Below, one piece after another: positions 1 through 8,274 of a stretch of DNA of 64,000 nt. How positions within the stretch are numbered: the stretch's first letter is position 1; the number at the start of each line of letters is the position of its first letter. The DNA is from Neptunomonas japonica JAMM 1380 (GTDB taxonomy: Bacteria; Pseudomonadota; Gammaproteobacteria; Pseudomonadales; Balneatricaceae), in contig NZ_AP014546.1 in assembly GCF_016592555.1 (NCBI RefSeq), positions 620,001 through 684,000 of the forward strand. Reading direction: 5' to 3'. Under the pieces are notes generated by a model. That model saw only the letters and a program-made list of their open reading frames with translations. It searched no databases and had not been told where the DNA came from. Both the position numbers and the translations under genes were made by a program.

Positions 1-2
1 AT

Positions 3-434
3 TGCCACAATCGTATGTTCGTACTAAAAGCGTTAACTGACTGCGGAAGGCGTGGTATAAGTGCGGCTGCTTATTGGCAAAATGGCAGCCAAGTTGTTAC
101 TGAGCATGCTGTTGCGATTAAAGCCGGTGATCGATACCCGAGTTACAGTGAAGCTACCACCAATTTAGCAAGCCTTGAGGTGACGGCTGGAGAGAAACAA
201 GCGTTGACGATTATCTGTAGTTCTCGTGTAGATTTGACCGCTTCTTTACAACAATCTAAAGGGAACTCAAATGCTCGTTATGTGAGTGCTTCACAAGTGG
301 CGAAAAATAAAGAATATAGCGTTGATCATGGTATCGAAATTGATGAACAGCTATGGGCTGAAATCAACAAAATCGGCGAAGGTATCTTAGTTGAAAATAC
401 AGAGCGTTCGCGGATGGGGGCTGGGGGGAGGTGA
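3..434 (+). CDS. DUF3726-like protein, C-terminal part (5' end outside window)
   Basis: The reading frame is open from base 3, and the first internal ATG is at 15, so the gene very likely begins upstream of the window. The visible part is about 143 residues with no signal peptide or membrane segment. It ends in a Trp-containing helix followed by the tail TERSRMGAGGR. I associate that type of tail (SR-x-GAGA near the C terminus) with DUF3726 proteins, which have no established function. It lies 42 bp upstream of a TauE/SafE permease on the same strand, so the two may be co-transcribed. The family assignment rests on memory of the motif and is moderate. Confidence 0.5.
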   Translation, partial: CHNRMFVLKALTDCGRRGISAAAYWQNGSQVVTEHAVAIKAGDRYPSYSEATTNLASLEVTAGEKQALTIICSSRVDLTASLQQSKGNSNARYVSASQVAKNKEYSVDHGIEIDEQLWAEINKIGEGILVENTERSRMGAGGR

Positions 435-476
435 GCTTCGGCTTTCAAGGCTAATCCAAGTTGGTTTTAGTCACTC

Positions 477-1214
477 ATGATTAGCTACTCTGTATTGGAT
501 CTATTAGCGCTGCTGATAGTCATGAGTGGGATCATTCTGCAAACCTGGGTAGGTATTGGTTTTGGCTTACTGGCTGCACCAATACTCTACTTAGTTGATC
601 CTGCTTATGTGCCAGTTCCTGCTCTAATCTTAGGGTTTAGTCTGTCGTTACTCTTGGTATTAAATCAGCATAAACTCCTGTGTTGGCGACGGGTTCTGCC
701 CGCGATTATTGCGCGCTTTCCCGGTTGCTGGTGCGGTGCTCTTCTATTGGTTAGCGTCCCTCCCAATCTACTTAGTATACTGTTCGGCTGTGTTTTATTG
801 ATGGCCGTTTTAACATCCCTGTATGCCTGCAAAATTACACTAAACTCTATAACACTATGTGTCGGTGGCTTTTTCTCGGGTCTCATAGGTACAGCAACAT
901 CGGTAGGTGGGCCGCCTATAGCACTGGTTTATCAGGGTGTAGATAGAATCACAGCACGTAATGAGCTTGCTGCCTTTTTTCTTATTGGAACGCCTATTTC
1001 AATATTGTTTCTTGCACTGCAAGGGCGGGTTGATATAGGTAGTCTATTGTTAAGCCTCAAGATGCTTCCAGGAGTGCTGGTTGGCTTTGGCATCGCCCGC
1101 CTTTGTGATAACCGTATTAGTGCATCTTCGAGTAAACCTGTACTGCTGTTTATCTCAAGTGCATCAGCCATCACGATTTTATATAAAGGAATTAGTGGCT
1201 GGTGGAGTGCTTAG
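477..1214 (+). CDS. TauE/SafE (TSUP) family anion permease
   Basis: A 245-residue, very hydrophobic protein with about eight predicted membrane segments. Two glycine-rich half-site motifs are visible: GIGFGLLAAP near residue 27, and GGFFSGLIGTATSVGGPP in the middle. The pair is typical of the duplicated TSUP fold. Family members export or import sulfite, sulfoacetate, organosulfonates or other small anions across the inner membrane, and the sequence does not reveal the substrate. It follows the DUF3726-like gene closely. No sulfur-metabolism gene is nearby, so the role is open. Confidence 0.8.
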   Translation: MISYSVLDLLALLIVMSGIILQTWVGIGFGLLAAPILYLVDPAYVPVPALILGFSLSLLLVLNQHKLLCWRRVLPAIIARFPGCWCGALLLVSVPPNLLSILFGCVLLMAVLTSLYACKITLNSITLCVGGFFSGLIGTATSVGGPPIALVYQGVDRITARNELAAFFLIGTPISILFLALQGRVDIGSLLLSLKMLPGVLVGFGIARLCDNRISASSSKPVLLFISSASAITILYKGISGWWSA

Positions 1215-1417
1215 TCTCTCTAGCATGTGATGTTGTGGCATCAGTTTAATTCTTCTCTTTGTGAATATAAGAATTGTTAGTTAAAGATAGAAACTCAATA
1301 GCTAAGTAATGGCTTGATTTAAAGCAGCTAAACTGTTTCAAGTGGGATGCTTTTCAAGTGATCGAATAAGCGCTATAACTAGTATTAAAGATTCGCAATA
1401 CAAAGGAATATGTTCTT

Positions 1418-3262
1418 ATGTGCCGGATTCTGTTTAAAATTATTCTTCTGTCCTTGTTGGCTTCAACATCTCAAGCTTCTCTTTTAAAACAAGATGTACC
1501 CGATGTAGGTGTTTCTTCTTTATTGCTCTTTGAAAATGATCCTACTTTTGCTCGTAACTCACAATTACAGGAGTTGATGGCATTGATGGAAGCGGGTAAA
1601 CGCGATGAAGCGAATCTTAGAATTGCTCGTTTGCTTGCAAAAAATAATCAGGATAAAGGTGCGCTTGAGCTTGCCGGTATTTCATTGATGCAGATGAAAA
1701 ACTTTAAAGTTGCAGAAGAAGCGTTCCGCCGATTAATGCAGCTCCCTCCTGTAAAGCCGTCGGTAATAACAAGATATGGCGTAACAAAAATAATTAATGG
1801 GGATGTTGAATTTGGGGTAAAGCTACTTAGACAAGTTGTGCAATATACTCCTAATGATGCACTGGCTAATCGTTACTTAGGTTGGGTAGCCGAAAAAACG
1901 GGTGATGTTGTTGGTGCCGCTGCTTATTTATCTAAACTTCCAAGCGTATCTCAAGTAGGAGCCCAAGAATATCATGTCGCGCTTGCTCGTAATAACTATG
2001 CTACAGGTGCTTTTGGCACAATAGTAGAAATGTTTGAGCCACTGTATCCAAGGTATAAAGTAGAGCCAAATACGCTTTCCACAGGTGCTGCTTTTTATTT
2101 GACGCTCGCCTATGCAGCGCAAGGAGATAAGAGAAAATCTGCTAGCCTTGCTAAAGCCCTTAGACCTTATATCTCAGCTAACCCTTTAAACTTGTTTGGT
2201 TTAGATATGGGGCTGGCCAGTATATATAAAGATGAAACAGCGGGAATTGCAGCGCTTGATTTACTAATAAGCAAGGAGCCCGGAGGAGAAGCCTCGGGTA
2301 GGTACGAGTTAGCAAAGTTATATGTGAATTCTGATAATATTCCCGCAGCGGTAGCGGAATTAGACAGCGTTTTAATACTTGCTCATGAAGCTGATATAGC
2401 GAATGTATTAAATATGATGATCCCTTTGTTAGTGGGGGAGAGTATGAATTCTCATGCGGTTAATACTATGAGAAAACTGGTGAGGAAGTACCCTTCTAAT
2501 AATAGTTTCTTATTCGGTCTTGCAGAAGTTTATGCTATTTCAGGCATGGATGATGAATTTGTTAATGCTATCGATAAGCTTACTAGAGAGCCTAAATCGT
2601 ATTCTCCTGCCTATCGTTTAGGTGCCAAATGGGCTGCACAAAAAGGGGACCCAGTATTAGAGAAGCGCTACTTGGAAGAATATACGAGTGCTGAGCCGCA
2701 AGACTTACAAGGCTGGGTTGCACTTGCAGGTTTTAATTATAATCGTAACAAGTTAGATGATGCTATTCAGGCTATTAAGCTAGGTATGCAGTCAAACCCT
2801 AAGAGTGCTCAGTTGAAGTACGAGCTAGGCTCGCTTTACCAGGCTCGTGGTGATATTGAGTTGGCAAACCAACAGTATCGTGACTCACTAAAGTTAAAGG
2901 GAGATTACTTTCAAGCGATGGATAATCTTGCAAGTAATTTGCTTGATGCTAATACAGATCTGGACGAGGCGTCGCAGTATGCAGGCATCCTTTATCAGGT
3001 GTTACCTGAGGACCCTTACATTAAAGATTTGATGGGGTGGTCGTTATATCGCTCAGGTGAATTTCAAGATGCGCTTGTATATTTTAAAGAGTCGGCAGCA
3101 GTGATTGTTGACTCTGGGCGATCAGACTACCATGCAGGCTTAACGCTTATTGAGTTGGGACGTAAGAAAGAAGCCGTAGTGTATTTGAAATCGGCTCTGT
3201 CGAAAGGTTTGTCTAACCCTTTAATCAATCAAGTTAATCAACATCTGGCAGAGCTCAATTGA
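1418..3262 (+). CDS. Secreted tetratricopeptide-repeat protein
   Basis: A 614-residue protein with an N-terminal signal peptide (hydrophobic stretch 5-20, likely cleavage after the Ala-Ser of TSQAS) and no lipobox cysteine. The rest is helical TPR-like repeats with recurring A-x3-G and Y-x2-A/G patterns, for example around residues 50-110, 420-490 and 530-600. It is probably a periplasmic scaffold. It lies two genes from a PEP-CTERM-like surface protein, and large TPR proteins often accompany PEP-CTERM/exosortase loci, so a link to surface export is possible but not shown. No enzymatic motif is visible. A 203-bp gap with no clear element precedes it. Confidence 0.65.
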   Translation: MCRILFKIILLSLLASTSQASLLKQDVPDVGVSSLLLFENDPTFARNSQLQELMALMEAGKRDEANLRIARLLAKNNQDKGALELAGISLMQMKNFKVAEEAFRRLMQLPPVKPSVITRYGVTKIINGDVEFGVKLLRQVVQYTPNDALANRYLGWVAEKTGDVVGAAAYLSKLPSVSQVGAQEYHVALARNNYATGAFGTIVEMFEPLYPRYKVEPNTLSTGAAFYLTLAYAAQGDKRKSASLAKALRPYISANPLNLFGLDMGLASIYKDETAGIAALDLLISKEPGGEASGRYELAKLYVNSDNIPAAVAELDSVLILAHEADIANVLNMMIPLLVGESMNSHAVNTMRKLVRKYPSNNSFLFGLAEVYAISGMDDEFVNAIDKLTREPKSYSPAYRLGAKWAAQKGDPVLEKRYLEEYTSAEPQDLQGWVALAGFNYNRNKLDDAIQAIKLGMQSNPKSAQLKYELGSLYQARGDIELANQQYRDSLKLKGDYFQAMDNLASNLLDANTDLDEASQYAGILYQVLPEDPYIKDLMGWSLYRSGEFQDALVYFKESAAVIVDSGRSDYHAGLTLIELGRKKEAVVYLKSALSKGLSNPLINQVNQHLAELN

Positions 3263-3301
3263 TAAATCTGGAAGCTACTTAAAACAGAGTTGCTTTAGAC
3301 T

Positions 3302-3727
3302 TTAAGTCATCCAGTGAGAGTATTTTAATTTAGCTTTAGTGTTTCCTTTGTTTTTCCACATTAGGCACATTATTTGTGTCTTTTGTGCTTCATAGGTGTT
3401 CTCAGCGAAGTTTCCCGACACTTGTTGTGGTCCATATAGGTAGATGGTTTTTCCTTTAGCTTTATCATGATAATGAAAATTAAAGCTCAGCGGAGAGTTT
3501 GAAGTGAATTTGTACTTTATACGCTTTCCTTTTTTTACGAGTAAACAGTCCTCTACTACCACTCCTGCTTTTACGTGTTTTGTGATGCTAGTAAAGCTGG
3601 GGTTATTAGCTTTTTGTGTGGTGTCGCTTGACGCTAATGATAGAGTAGAAAAAGAGCATAATAGTGAGAATGCTGCAGCAAGCGCTTTGTAATTTATTAA
3701 ACCGTTTTTAATACTCTCAATAGCCAT
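3302..3727 (-). CDS. Small secreted protein of unknown function
   Basis: A 141-residue protein with a signal peptide (about residues 1-32, ending SLASS) and a compact beta-rich mature part. Distinctive motifs are KYKFTSNSPLSFNFHYHD and, near the C terminus, CLMWKNKGNTKAKLKY. Two mature-part cysteines (in VEDCLL and IMCLMW) could form a disulfide. I have seen similar small periplasmic proteins with an FNxHYH...CLMW pattern in marine proteobacteria, but I know no named function. The gene is downstream of the PEP-CTERM-like gene on the same strand, separated from it by a terminator, so it probably has its own promoter in the short gap. Confidence 0.6.
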   Translation of the reverse strand: MAIESIKNGLINYKALAAAFSLLCSFSTLSLASSDTTQKANNPSFTSITKHVKAGVVVEDCLLVKKGKRIKYKFTSNSPLSFNFHYHDKAKGKTIYLYGPQQVSGNFAENTYEAQKTQIMCLMWKNKGNTKAKLKYSHWMT

Positions 3728-3757
3728 AGAGTTACCACTTTGTAAGTTGTAAAGACT

Positions 3758-3780
3758 AAAAAACCGCGAATTAACGCGGT
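3758..3780 (-). terminator. Intrinsic terminator of the PEP-CTERM-like gene
   Basis: Read on the minus strand, a perfect 6-bp stem (ACCGCG/CGCGGT, loop TTAATT) is followed directly by a run of six T. It lies about 28 bp after the stop codon of the gene at 3808-4959, where its transcription would end. Confidence 0.85.
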
Positions 3781-3807
3781 CTTTAATAAGTATAGCTAAT
3801 TAACTAG

Positions 3808-4959
3808 TTAGTGCTTTCTTTTCCAGCCAAGAGCAGCCAAACCAAGACCAAATAGGAAAATACTTCCTGGTAATGGGATACCTGTTGGCGGGTTGGTTGG
3901 GTTGCTAAGGTTTACTGTTAATAACCCAAAATCACCAACATTTTGGCTATCAAATGCACGTGCTTGAATTAAATAAGTACCTGGCGCATAGCCAGTAGTG
4001 TCCCAAGAAAATGTTTGGGTCGCAGTATTAAATGTTGGTAATGCATGAATAAAACCGGCACCAAGTACGAGGTTAGGATCCCAAGATGCCCCAGCCAGTA
4101 AAGCGCCATCTTCCGCATCTAAGGCAGTAAAGATATGAGATATAGGTCCTGGGCCCACTAAGGCATTTATTATAGCATCAGCAACAACCGGCGCTTGGTT
4201 AGAGGCGGCATCGACACCATCAAACATCCAGTCAAACTCAACAAATGAGCCGTTGCTAGCGATGATATTGCCGCTAAATGCTGCGTCTGCACCAGGGTTT
4301 TGGGCCGCAGTGTGATCGGTAATTTGAGCACGGTTAACATCGCCCACGATTGTCATTAGTCCTGTCGTAGGGTCAACGGTAAATCCTGGAACTTGGCTAT
4401 TAATATTTACATTTAAGTCTTGATTGTAGGTTAATGTTAAGCCATCAGGAGAGGTCGCATTGAGTCCTTGAGAGTAATCACTCCCTGCTAGTCGGCTCAC
4501 TTCGGGTTGGATGGTCGAGAATGTGAAGTTGATAGGAGTGGTTGCTGTTGTACCATCCCAGACAATTCGAGAATCAAGGTCAAAGCTTGATCCAGCCCAA
4601 TTTCCTAAGCCTGAAGAGCTTACGCGGCAGCAGCTACCACCACCAATATCATATGTGCCTGCCGAAGTTAGTTGTATGCTATGTGTTCTTGTTACCACCG
4701 CATAGCGGCTATCAGACTGGTCGACGACTGTTGGGGTTGCTGTTGCTGTTCCGACCCCTGTAACACTTACGTTACCTAGCTGAGCAACAAAGGTCTTTCG
4801 CCAAAAAGTGGTTTCTTGAATCGTCAATAAGCCGTTTGCGTCTACACTAGGTATCAATGCACCACCACGGAAATGGGAAGCGCCTGCAGTTCCCGCAACC
4901 ATGCTGAGTGAGCCTGCTATGCTTGTTGCTATGATTATTTTTTTTAATGCAGTTTTCAT
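3808..4959 (-). CDS. Secreted surface protein with PEP-CTERM/VPLPA-type C-terminal sorting signal
   Basis: A 383-residue protein. Residues 1-27 form a signal peptide ending AGAS. The mature protein starts HFRGGAL and is rich in Thr, Ser, Gly and Asp, with a CC pair near residue 110 and beta-sandwich or cadherin-like stretches (NQAPVV...LDAEDG...GTYLIQARAFD) at about 255-350. The C terminus has the sorting-signal layout: an IPLPG motif at about residue 361, then a hydrophobic helix (FLFGLGLAALG), then the basic tail WKRKH. Such tails are recognised by exosortase-type enzymes in exopolysaccharide-linked surface export. No exosortase gene is in the window. The substrate or binding role is unknown. 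Confidence 0.75.
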   Translation of the reverse strand: MKTALKKIIIATSIAGSLSMVAGTAGASHFRGGALIPSVDANGLLTIQETTFWRKTFVAQLGNVSVTGVGTATATPTVVDQSDSRYAVVTRTHSIQLTSAGTYDIGGGSCCRVSSSGLGNWAGSSFDLDSRIVWDGTTATTPINFTFSTIQPEVSRLAGSDYSQGLNATSPDGLTLTYNQDLNVNINSQVPGFTVDPTTGLMTIVGDVNRAQITDHTAAQNPGADAAFSGNIIASNGSFVEFDWMFDGVDAASNQAPVVADAIINALVGPGPISHIFTALDAEDGALLAGASWDPNLVLGAGFIHALPTFNTATQTFSWDTTGYAPGTYLIQARAFDSQNVGDFGLLTVNLSNPTNPPTGIPLPGSIFLFGLGLAALGWKRKH

Positions 4960-5419
4960 GCTGGACCTCCGCCATTTCTGAATTTTGTGTTGAAGGAGGT
5001 TCCTTCAGCATCACAAATTCCAACGAAACTATGCAAAAAGGTTCATGCACATGGCGTACCAATAATTTGTTATGGCATGTAATCATTTGTAAATATAAGC
5101 AATTATAATTTTAAGTGTTGCTTTTTGGAGGCATATTACTTTTTGCTGTAAAATTATCTGACGCACAAAGCAGACGTTTCTTGCGAGCTTTTATTATCAG
5201 GAGGCTGTTTTTAAGGATAGGATCTTGAGTTGCAGAATTTGGAGAAGTACTACTGATCAAGCAATCTATATGTGAAAGCACTCTACTTAGATTGTTTCTC
5301 TTTCCTATATCGGCGAAAATAGTCGGTAATCCTATTTAACGCATGCGGGTTGACGTTAGTTGCTGGCTAATTTTAGTCTCAGGCTGTTGACCTATGCATA
5401 ACTCAGAAGACTCTATCTC
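4960..5419. promoter_or_regulatory. Divergent intergenic region between the PEP-CTERM-like gene and prfC
   Basis: This 460-bp gap contains no convincing gene and must carry the promoters of both flanking genes. On the plus strand TTGACG at 5350-5355 is a possible -35 element for prfC, but the matching -10 is weak. A short dyad (CAATCTA at 5262-5268 with TAGATTG at 5288-5294) may be an operator or chance. A purine-rich ribosome-binding site for the minus-strand gene is present just right of 4960 (GGAGGTCC read on the minus strand). Confidence 0.35.
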
Positions 5420-7006
5420 ATGTCTAATTCAGCTATTGCGCAAGAAGTATTTAAGCGCAGGACTTTTGCGATCATTTCTCACCCGGATGCTGGTAAAACA
5501 ACCATTACAGAAAAATTATTACTCTTGGGTAACTTGATTCAAAAGGCTGGTACGGTCAAAGGTAAAAAAAGTGATCGTCATGCAACTTCTGATTGGATGA
5601 CGATGGAGCAGGATCGTGGAATCTCTATTACCTCTTCTGTGATGCAGTTTCATTGGAATGATCGTGTTGTAAACCTTCTAGATACACCCGGCCATGAAGA
5701 TTTCTCCGAAGATACCTACCGTACCCTTACGGCGGTAGATAGTGCTTTGATGATTGTAGATGGTGCGAAGGGTGTTGAGGATCGCACTATTAAGTTGATG
5801 GATGTTTGTCGGCTGCGCGATACGCCTATTTTCTCGTTTGTTAACAAGATGGACCGCGATATTCGTGATCCAATTGAGTTGTTAGATGAAATTGAAGAAG
5901 TATTGAAAATTCAGGCCGCCCCTATTAACTGGCCAATTGGAATGAGTACATTTTTTAAAGGTGTATACAACCTTTATACTGATACTATTCATGTGTACAA
6001 AGCTGGGCAAAGCGCAGTATTGTCGGATGATACAAAGATTCATGGCCTAGAGTCTGTTGAAGCACGCGAGCTTTTAGGCGATGACTATGATGATTTTGTT
6101 GATGAAATAGAGCTTGTTCGAGGCGCTAGCCACGAATTTGATCAAGAAGCTTTTTTAGCGGGTAAACAAACACCGGTTTTCTTTGGGACAGCCTTAGGTA
6201 ACTTTGGTGTTCGTGAGATGTTGAATGATTTTGTTGAGTGGGCGCCTGCGCCGATTGCGCGTGAAACAACTACTCGAAAAGTGGCTGTTGATGAACGTAA
6301 GTTTTCTGGCTTTATTTTCAAAATTCAAGCCAATATGGACCCTAAGCATCGTGACCGTATCGCTTTTATGCGCATCTGCTCAGGTAGCTATACCCGTGGT
6401 ATGAAAATGAAGCATACGCGTATTAACAAAGATGTACGTATTGCTGATGCAGTGACATTTCTTGCGGGGGACCGTGAGAACGTAGAAGAAGCTTGGTCAG
6501 GTGACATTATTGGTTTGCATAACCACGGTACTATTCAAATTGGCGATACCTTTACCGAAGGCGAAATCTTAAAATTTACCGGTATACCTCATTTTGCTCC
6601 TGAGATGTTCCAGCGTGTTAGGCCACTAGATCCACTTAAAGCGAAACAGCTACAGAAGGGGCTGCAGCAGCTAGCTGAAGAGGGCGCTGTGCAGTTATTT
6701 CAACCGCTTAAAAACAATGACCTAGTTCTAGGTGCTGTTGGTCAGTTGCAGTTTGAAGTCGTTATGTTCCGCTTAAAAGATGAATACAAAGTCGATTGTA
6801 AATACGAACCGATATCGGTTCAAACAGCCCGTTGGGTAGAGTGTAATGACAATAAAATGCTCGAAGATTTACGTAAAAAAGGTTACGAAAATCTCGCATT
6901 AGATGGTGGTGGTTTATTAACTTACCTAGCCCCAACTCGTGTGAACCTGAGCTTGACTCAAGAACGTTGGCCTGATGTACAGTTCCGTGCAACACGAGAG
7001 CATTAA
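5420..7006 (+). CDS. prfC: Peptide chain release factor 3
   Basis: A 528-residue translational GTPase matching RF3 along its whole length, including family-typical length. GTPase motifs are visible: G1 HPDAGKTT (residues 21-28), G3 DTPGHEDF (88-95) and G4 NKMD (142-145). Domain II and the RF3-specific C-terminal domain follow. RF3 recycles RF1 and RF2 from the ribosome after peptide release and contributes to post-peptidyl-transfer quality control in the cytoplasm. It is likely followed by tatD in the same transcript (36-bp gap). A run of seven A in the KGKKSD codons is in frame here. Confidence 0.97.
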   Translation: MSNSAIAQEVFKRRTFAIISHPDAGKTTITEKLLLLGNLIQKAGTVKGKKSDRHATSDWMTMEQDRGISITSSVMQFHWNDRVVNLLDTPGHEDFSEDTYRTLTAVDSALMIVDGAKGVEDRTIKLMDVCRLRDTPIFSFVNKMDRDIRDPIELLDEIEEVLKIQAAPINWPIGMSTFFKGVYNLYTDTIHVYKAGQSAVLSDDTKIHGLESVEARELLGDDYDDFVDEIELVRGASHEFDQEAFLAGKQTPVFFGTALGNFGVREMLNDFVEWAPAPIARETTTRKVAVDERKFSGFIFKIQANMDPKHRDRIAFMRICSGSYTRGMKMKHTRINKDVRIADAVTFLAGDRENVEEAWSGDIIGLHNHGTIQIGDTFTEGEILKFTGIPHFAPEMFQRVRPLDPLKAKQLQKGLQQLAEEGAVQLFQPLKNNDLVLGAVGQLQFEVVMFRLKDEYKVDCKYEPISVQTARWVECNDNKMLEDLRKKGYENLALDGGGLLTYLAPTRVNLSLTQERWPDVQFRATREH

Positions 7007-7042
7007 GCTTTTTTGTAGTAATAGAGACTAAGGAGGGTTTTG

Positions 7043-7825
7043 ATGGCTGGCTTACAAATTATTGATAGTCACTGTCATTTGGATTTTCCTGTATTTGATG
7101 CAATACGCCAGCAGGTTGTGCAAAGTGCACAGTCTGCTGGCGTGAGGCATATCGTAATACCTGCTGTTACGTATCAAGGCTTTCAACGAGTTATTGATAC
7201 GGCTTCCCTTTACCCACATGTATCTTTCGCATTAGGGCTTCATCCCTGCTTTATGCAGGAGCACCAACTATCTGATTTAGAGAGATTAGCGGAATATATT
7301 GAGTCTCAGCCTGTTTGTGCCGTGGGTGAAATTGGCTTAGATTTCTATCTTGATGGTTATGATTCAGTAGCTCAAATTTCTTTATTAAAAGCACAATTAA
7401 AGATAGCTAAAGAGTATCAATTACCCGTTCTATTACATGTACGAAAAGCACATGACATTATGCTGAAAACCCTTAGAGAAATAAGTTTTGAGCAGGGCGG
7501 AATTGTCCATGCGTTTAGCGGATCGGCTGCTCAAGCTGCACGCTACATACAAATGGGTTTTAAATTGGGGTTTGGTGGGGTCGTGACTTATCCTCGGGCT
7601 AATAAGATAAGGCACTTGGCTAAAACGTTACCGCTTGATTCAATTGTGTTAGAAACGGACTCACCTGATATGCCATTGTATGGGCGGCAGGGGGAGCCAA
7701 ATCAGCCCGTGTTTGTTGTTGATGTGCTTAAGGAAGTAGCAGGTTTGAGACCTGAGACTATAGAAGCCATCGCAGCAATAACAACCGCGAATGCTACGCG
7801 GTTACTTAAGTTAGATGGCGCCTAG
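7043..7825 (+). CDS. TatD family metal-dependent hydrolase/DNase
   Basis: A 260-residue TIM-barrel metallohydrolase. Visible metal-ligand motifs are DSHCHLDF at the N terminus, the EIGLDFY segment near residue 97, HVRKAHD near 132, the HAFSG motif, and ETDSPDMPL near 212. These are the hallmarks of TatD/YcfH/YjjV nucleases, which act in 3'-5' DNA trimming or repair. The exact paralogue (YjjV-like) is not certain. I chose ATG 7043 rather than the TTG one codon upstream because AAGGAGGG sits at ideal distance. It probably forms a transcript with prfC. Confidence 0.9.
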   Translation: MAGLQIIDSHCHLDFPVFDAIRQQVVQSAQSAGVRHIVIPAVTYQGFQRVIDTASLYPHVSFALGLHPCFMQEHQLSDLERLAEYIESQPVCAVGEIGLDFYLDGYDSVAQISLLKAQLKIAKEYQLPVLLHVRKAHDIMLKTLREISFEQGGIVHAFSGSAAQAARYIQMGFKLGFGGVVTYPRANKIRHLAKTLPLDSIVLETDSPDMPLYGRQGEPNQPVFVVDVLKEVAGLRPETIEAIAAITTANATRLLKLDGA

Positions 7826-7849
7826 AGTCGTTTTACTCAGCAATAAAAC

Positions 7850-8251
7850 CTATTGGTACTCTGTTCGATAAAGGTCGTTTAGTGCTTTCCATGCTGTGTT
7901 TGTTTTATCGTTCTTAGGTAGGCTGTATAACCTGCCGTTAGTGTCTAGATTGGTGGCGCGATAACTGCTATCAGCGGGCTTAAGAAGAATAATCATTAAG
8001 CTGCGAGGGTAGTTAGGGCCGGTGATCTTTTGTTGGTAGGCTTTTTCAAATGAATCGAGCTGGCCGTTTTGGCTAGCCACGAGGCTCAAGCGCACACAGT
8101 AACCAGTATTCCCATTGCACAGCCTTCCCTCTTTTGTATCGACTAGATAAAAGCTGCTGTCTTTTTTCTCTGGTATAAGAGCGCTTGTTGAGAAGCACCC
8201 GCTGAGAAGAGTCATCGTCAGTAGTATGAGTGAGGCAAACAGCTTGTTCAT
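7850..8251 (-). CDS. Predicted small outer-membrane or inner-membrane lipoprotein
   Basis: A 133-residue protein with a classic lipobox: a hydrophobic N-terminal segment ending LSGC, with the acylated Cys at residue 19. The mature part has two further Cys (RLCNGNTGYC), likely a disulfide in the periplasm, and no recognisable enzymatic motif. It lies 23 bp downstream of fabY on the same strand and so is probably co-transcribed with it. The function is unknown, and linkage to fatty acid synthesis is positional only. Confidence 0.65.
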   Translation of the reverse strand: MNKLFASLILLTMTLLSGCFSTSALIPEKKDSSFYLVDTKEGRLCNGNTGYCVRLSLVASQNGQLDSFEKAYQQKITGPNYPRSLMIILLKPADSSYRATNLDTNGRLYSLPKNDKTNTAWKALNDLYRTEYQ

Positions 8252-8274
8252 GAATCTTCTCTCTAGGTGTAGGG

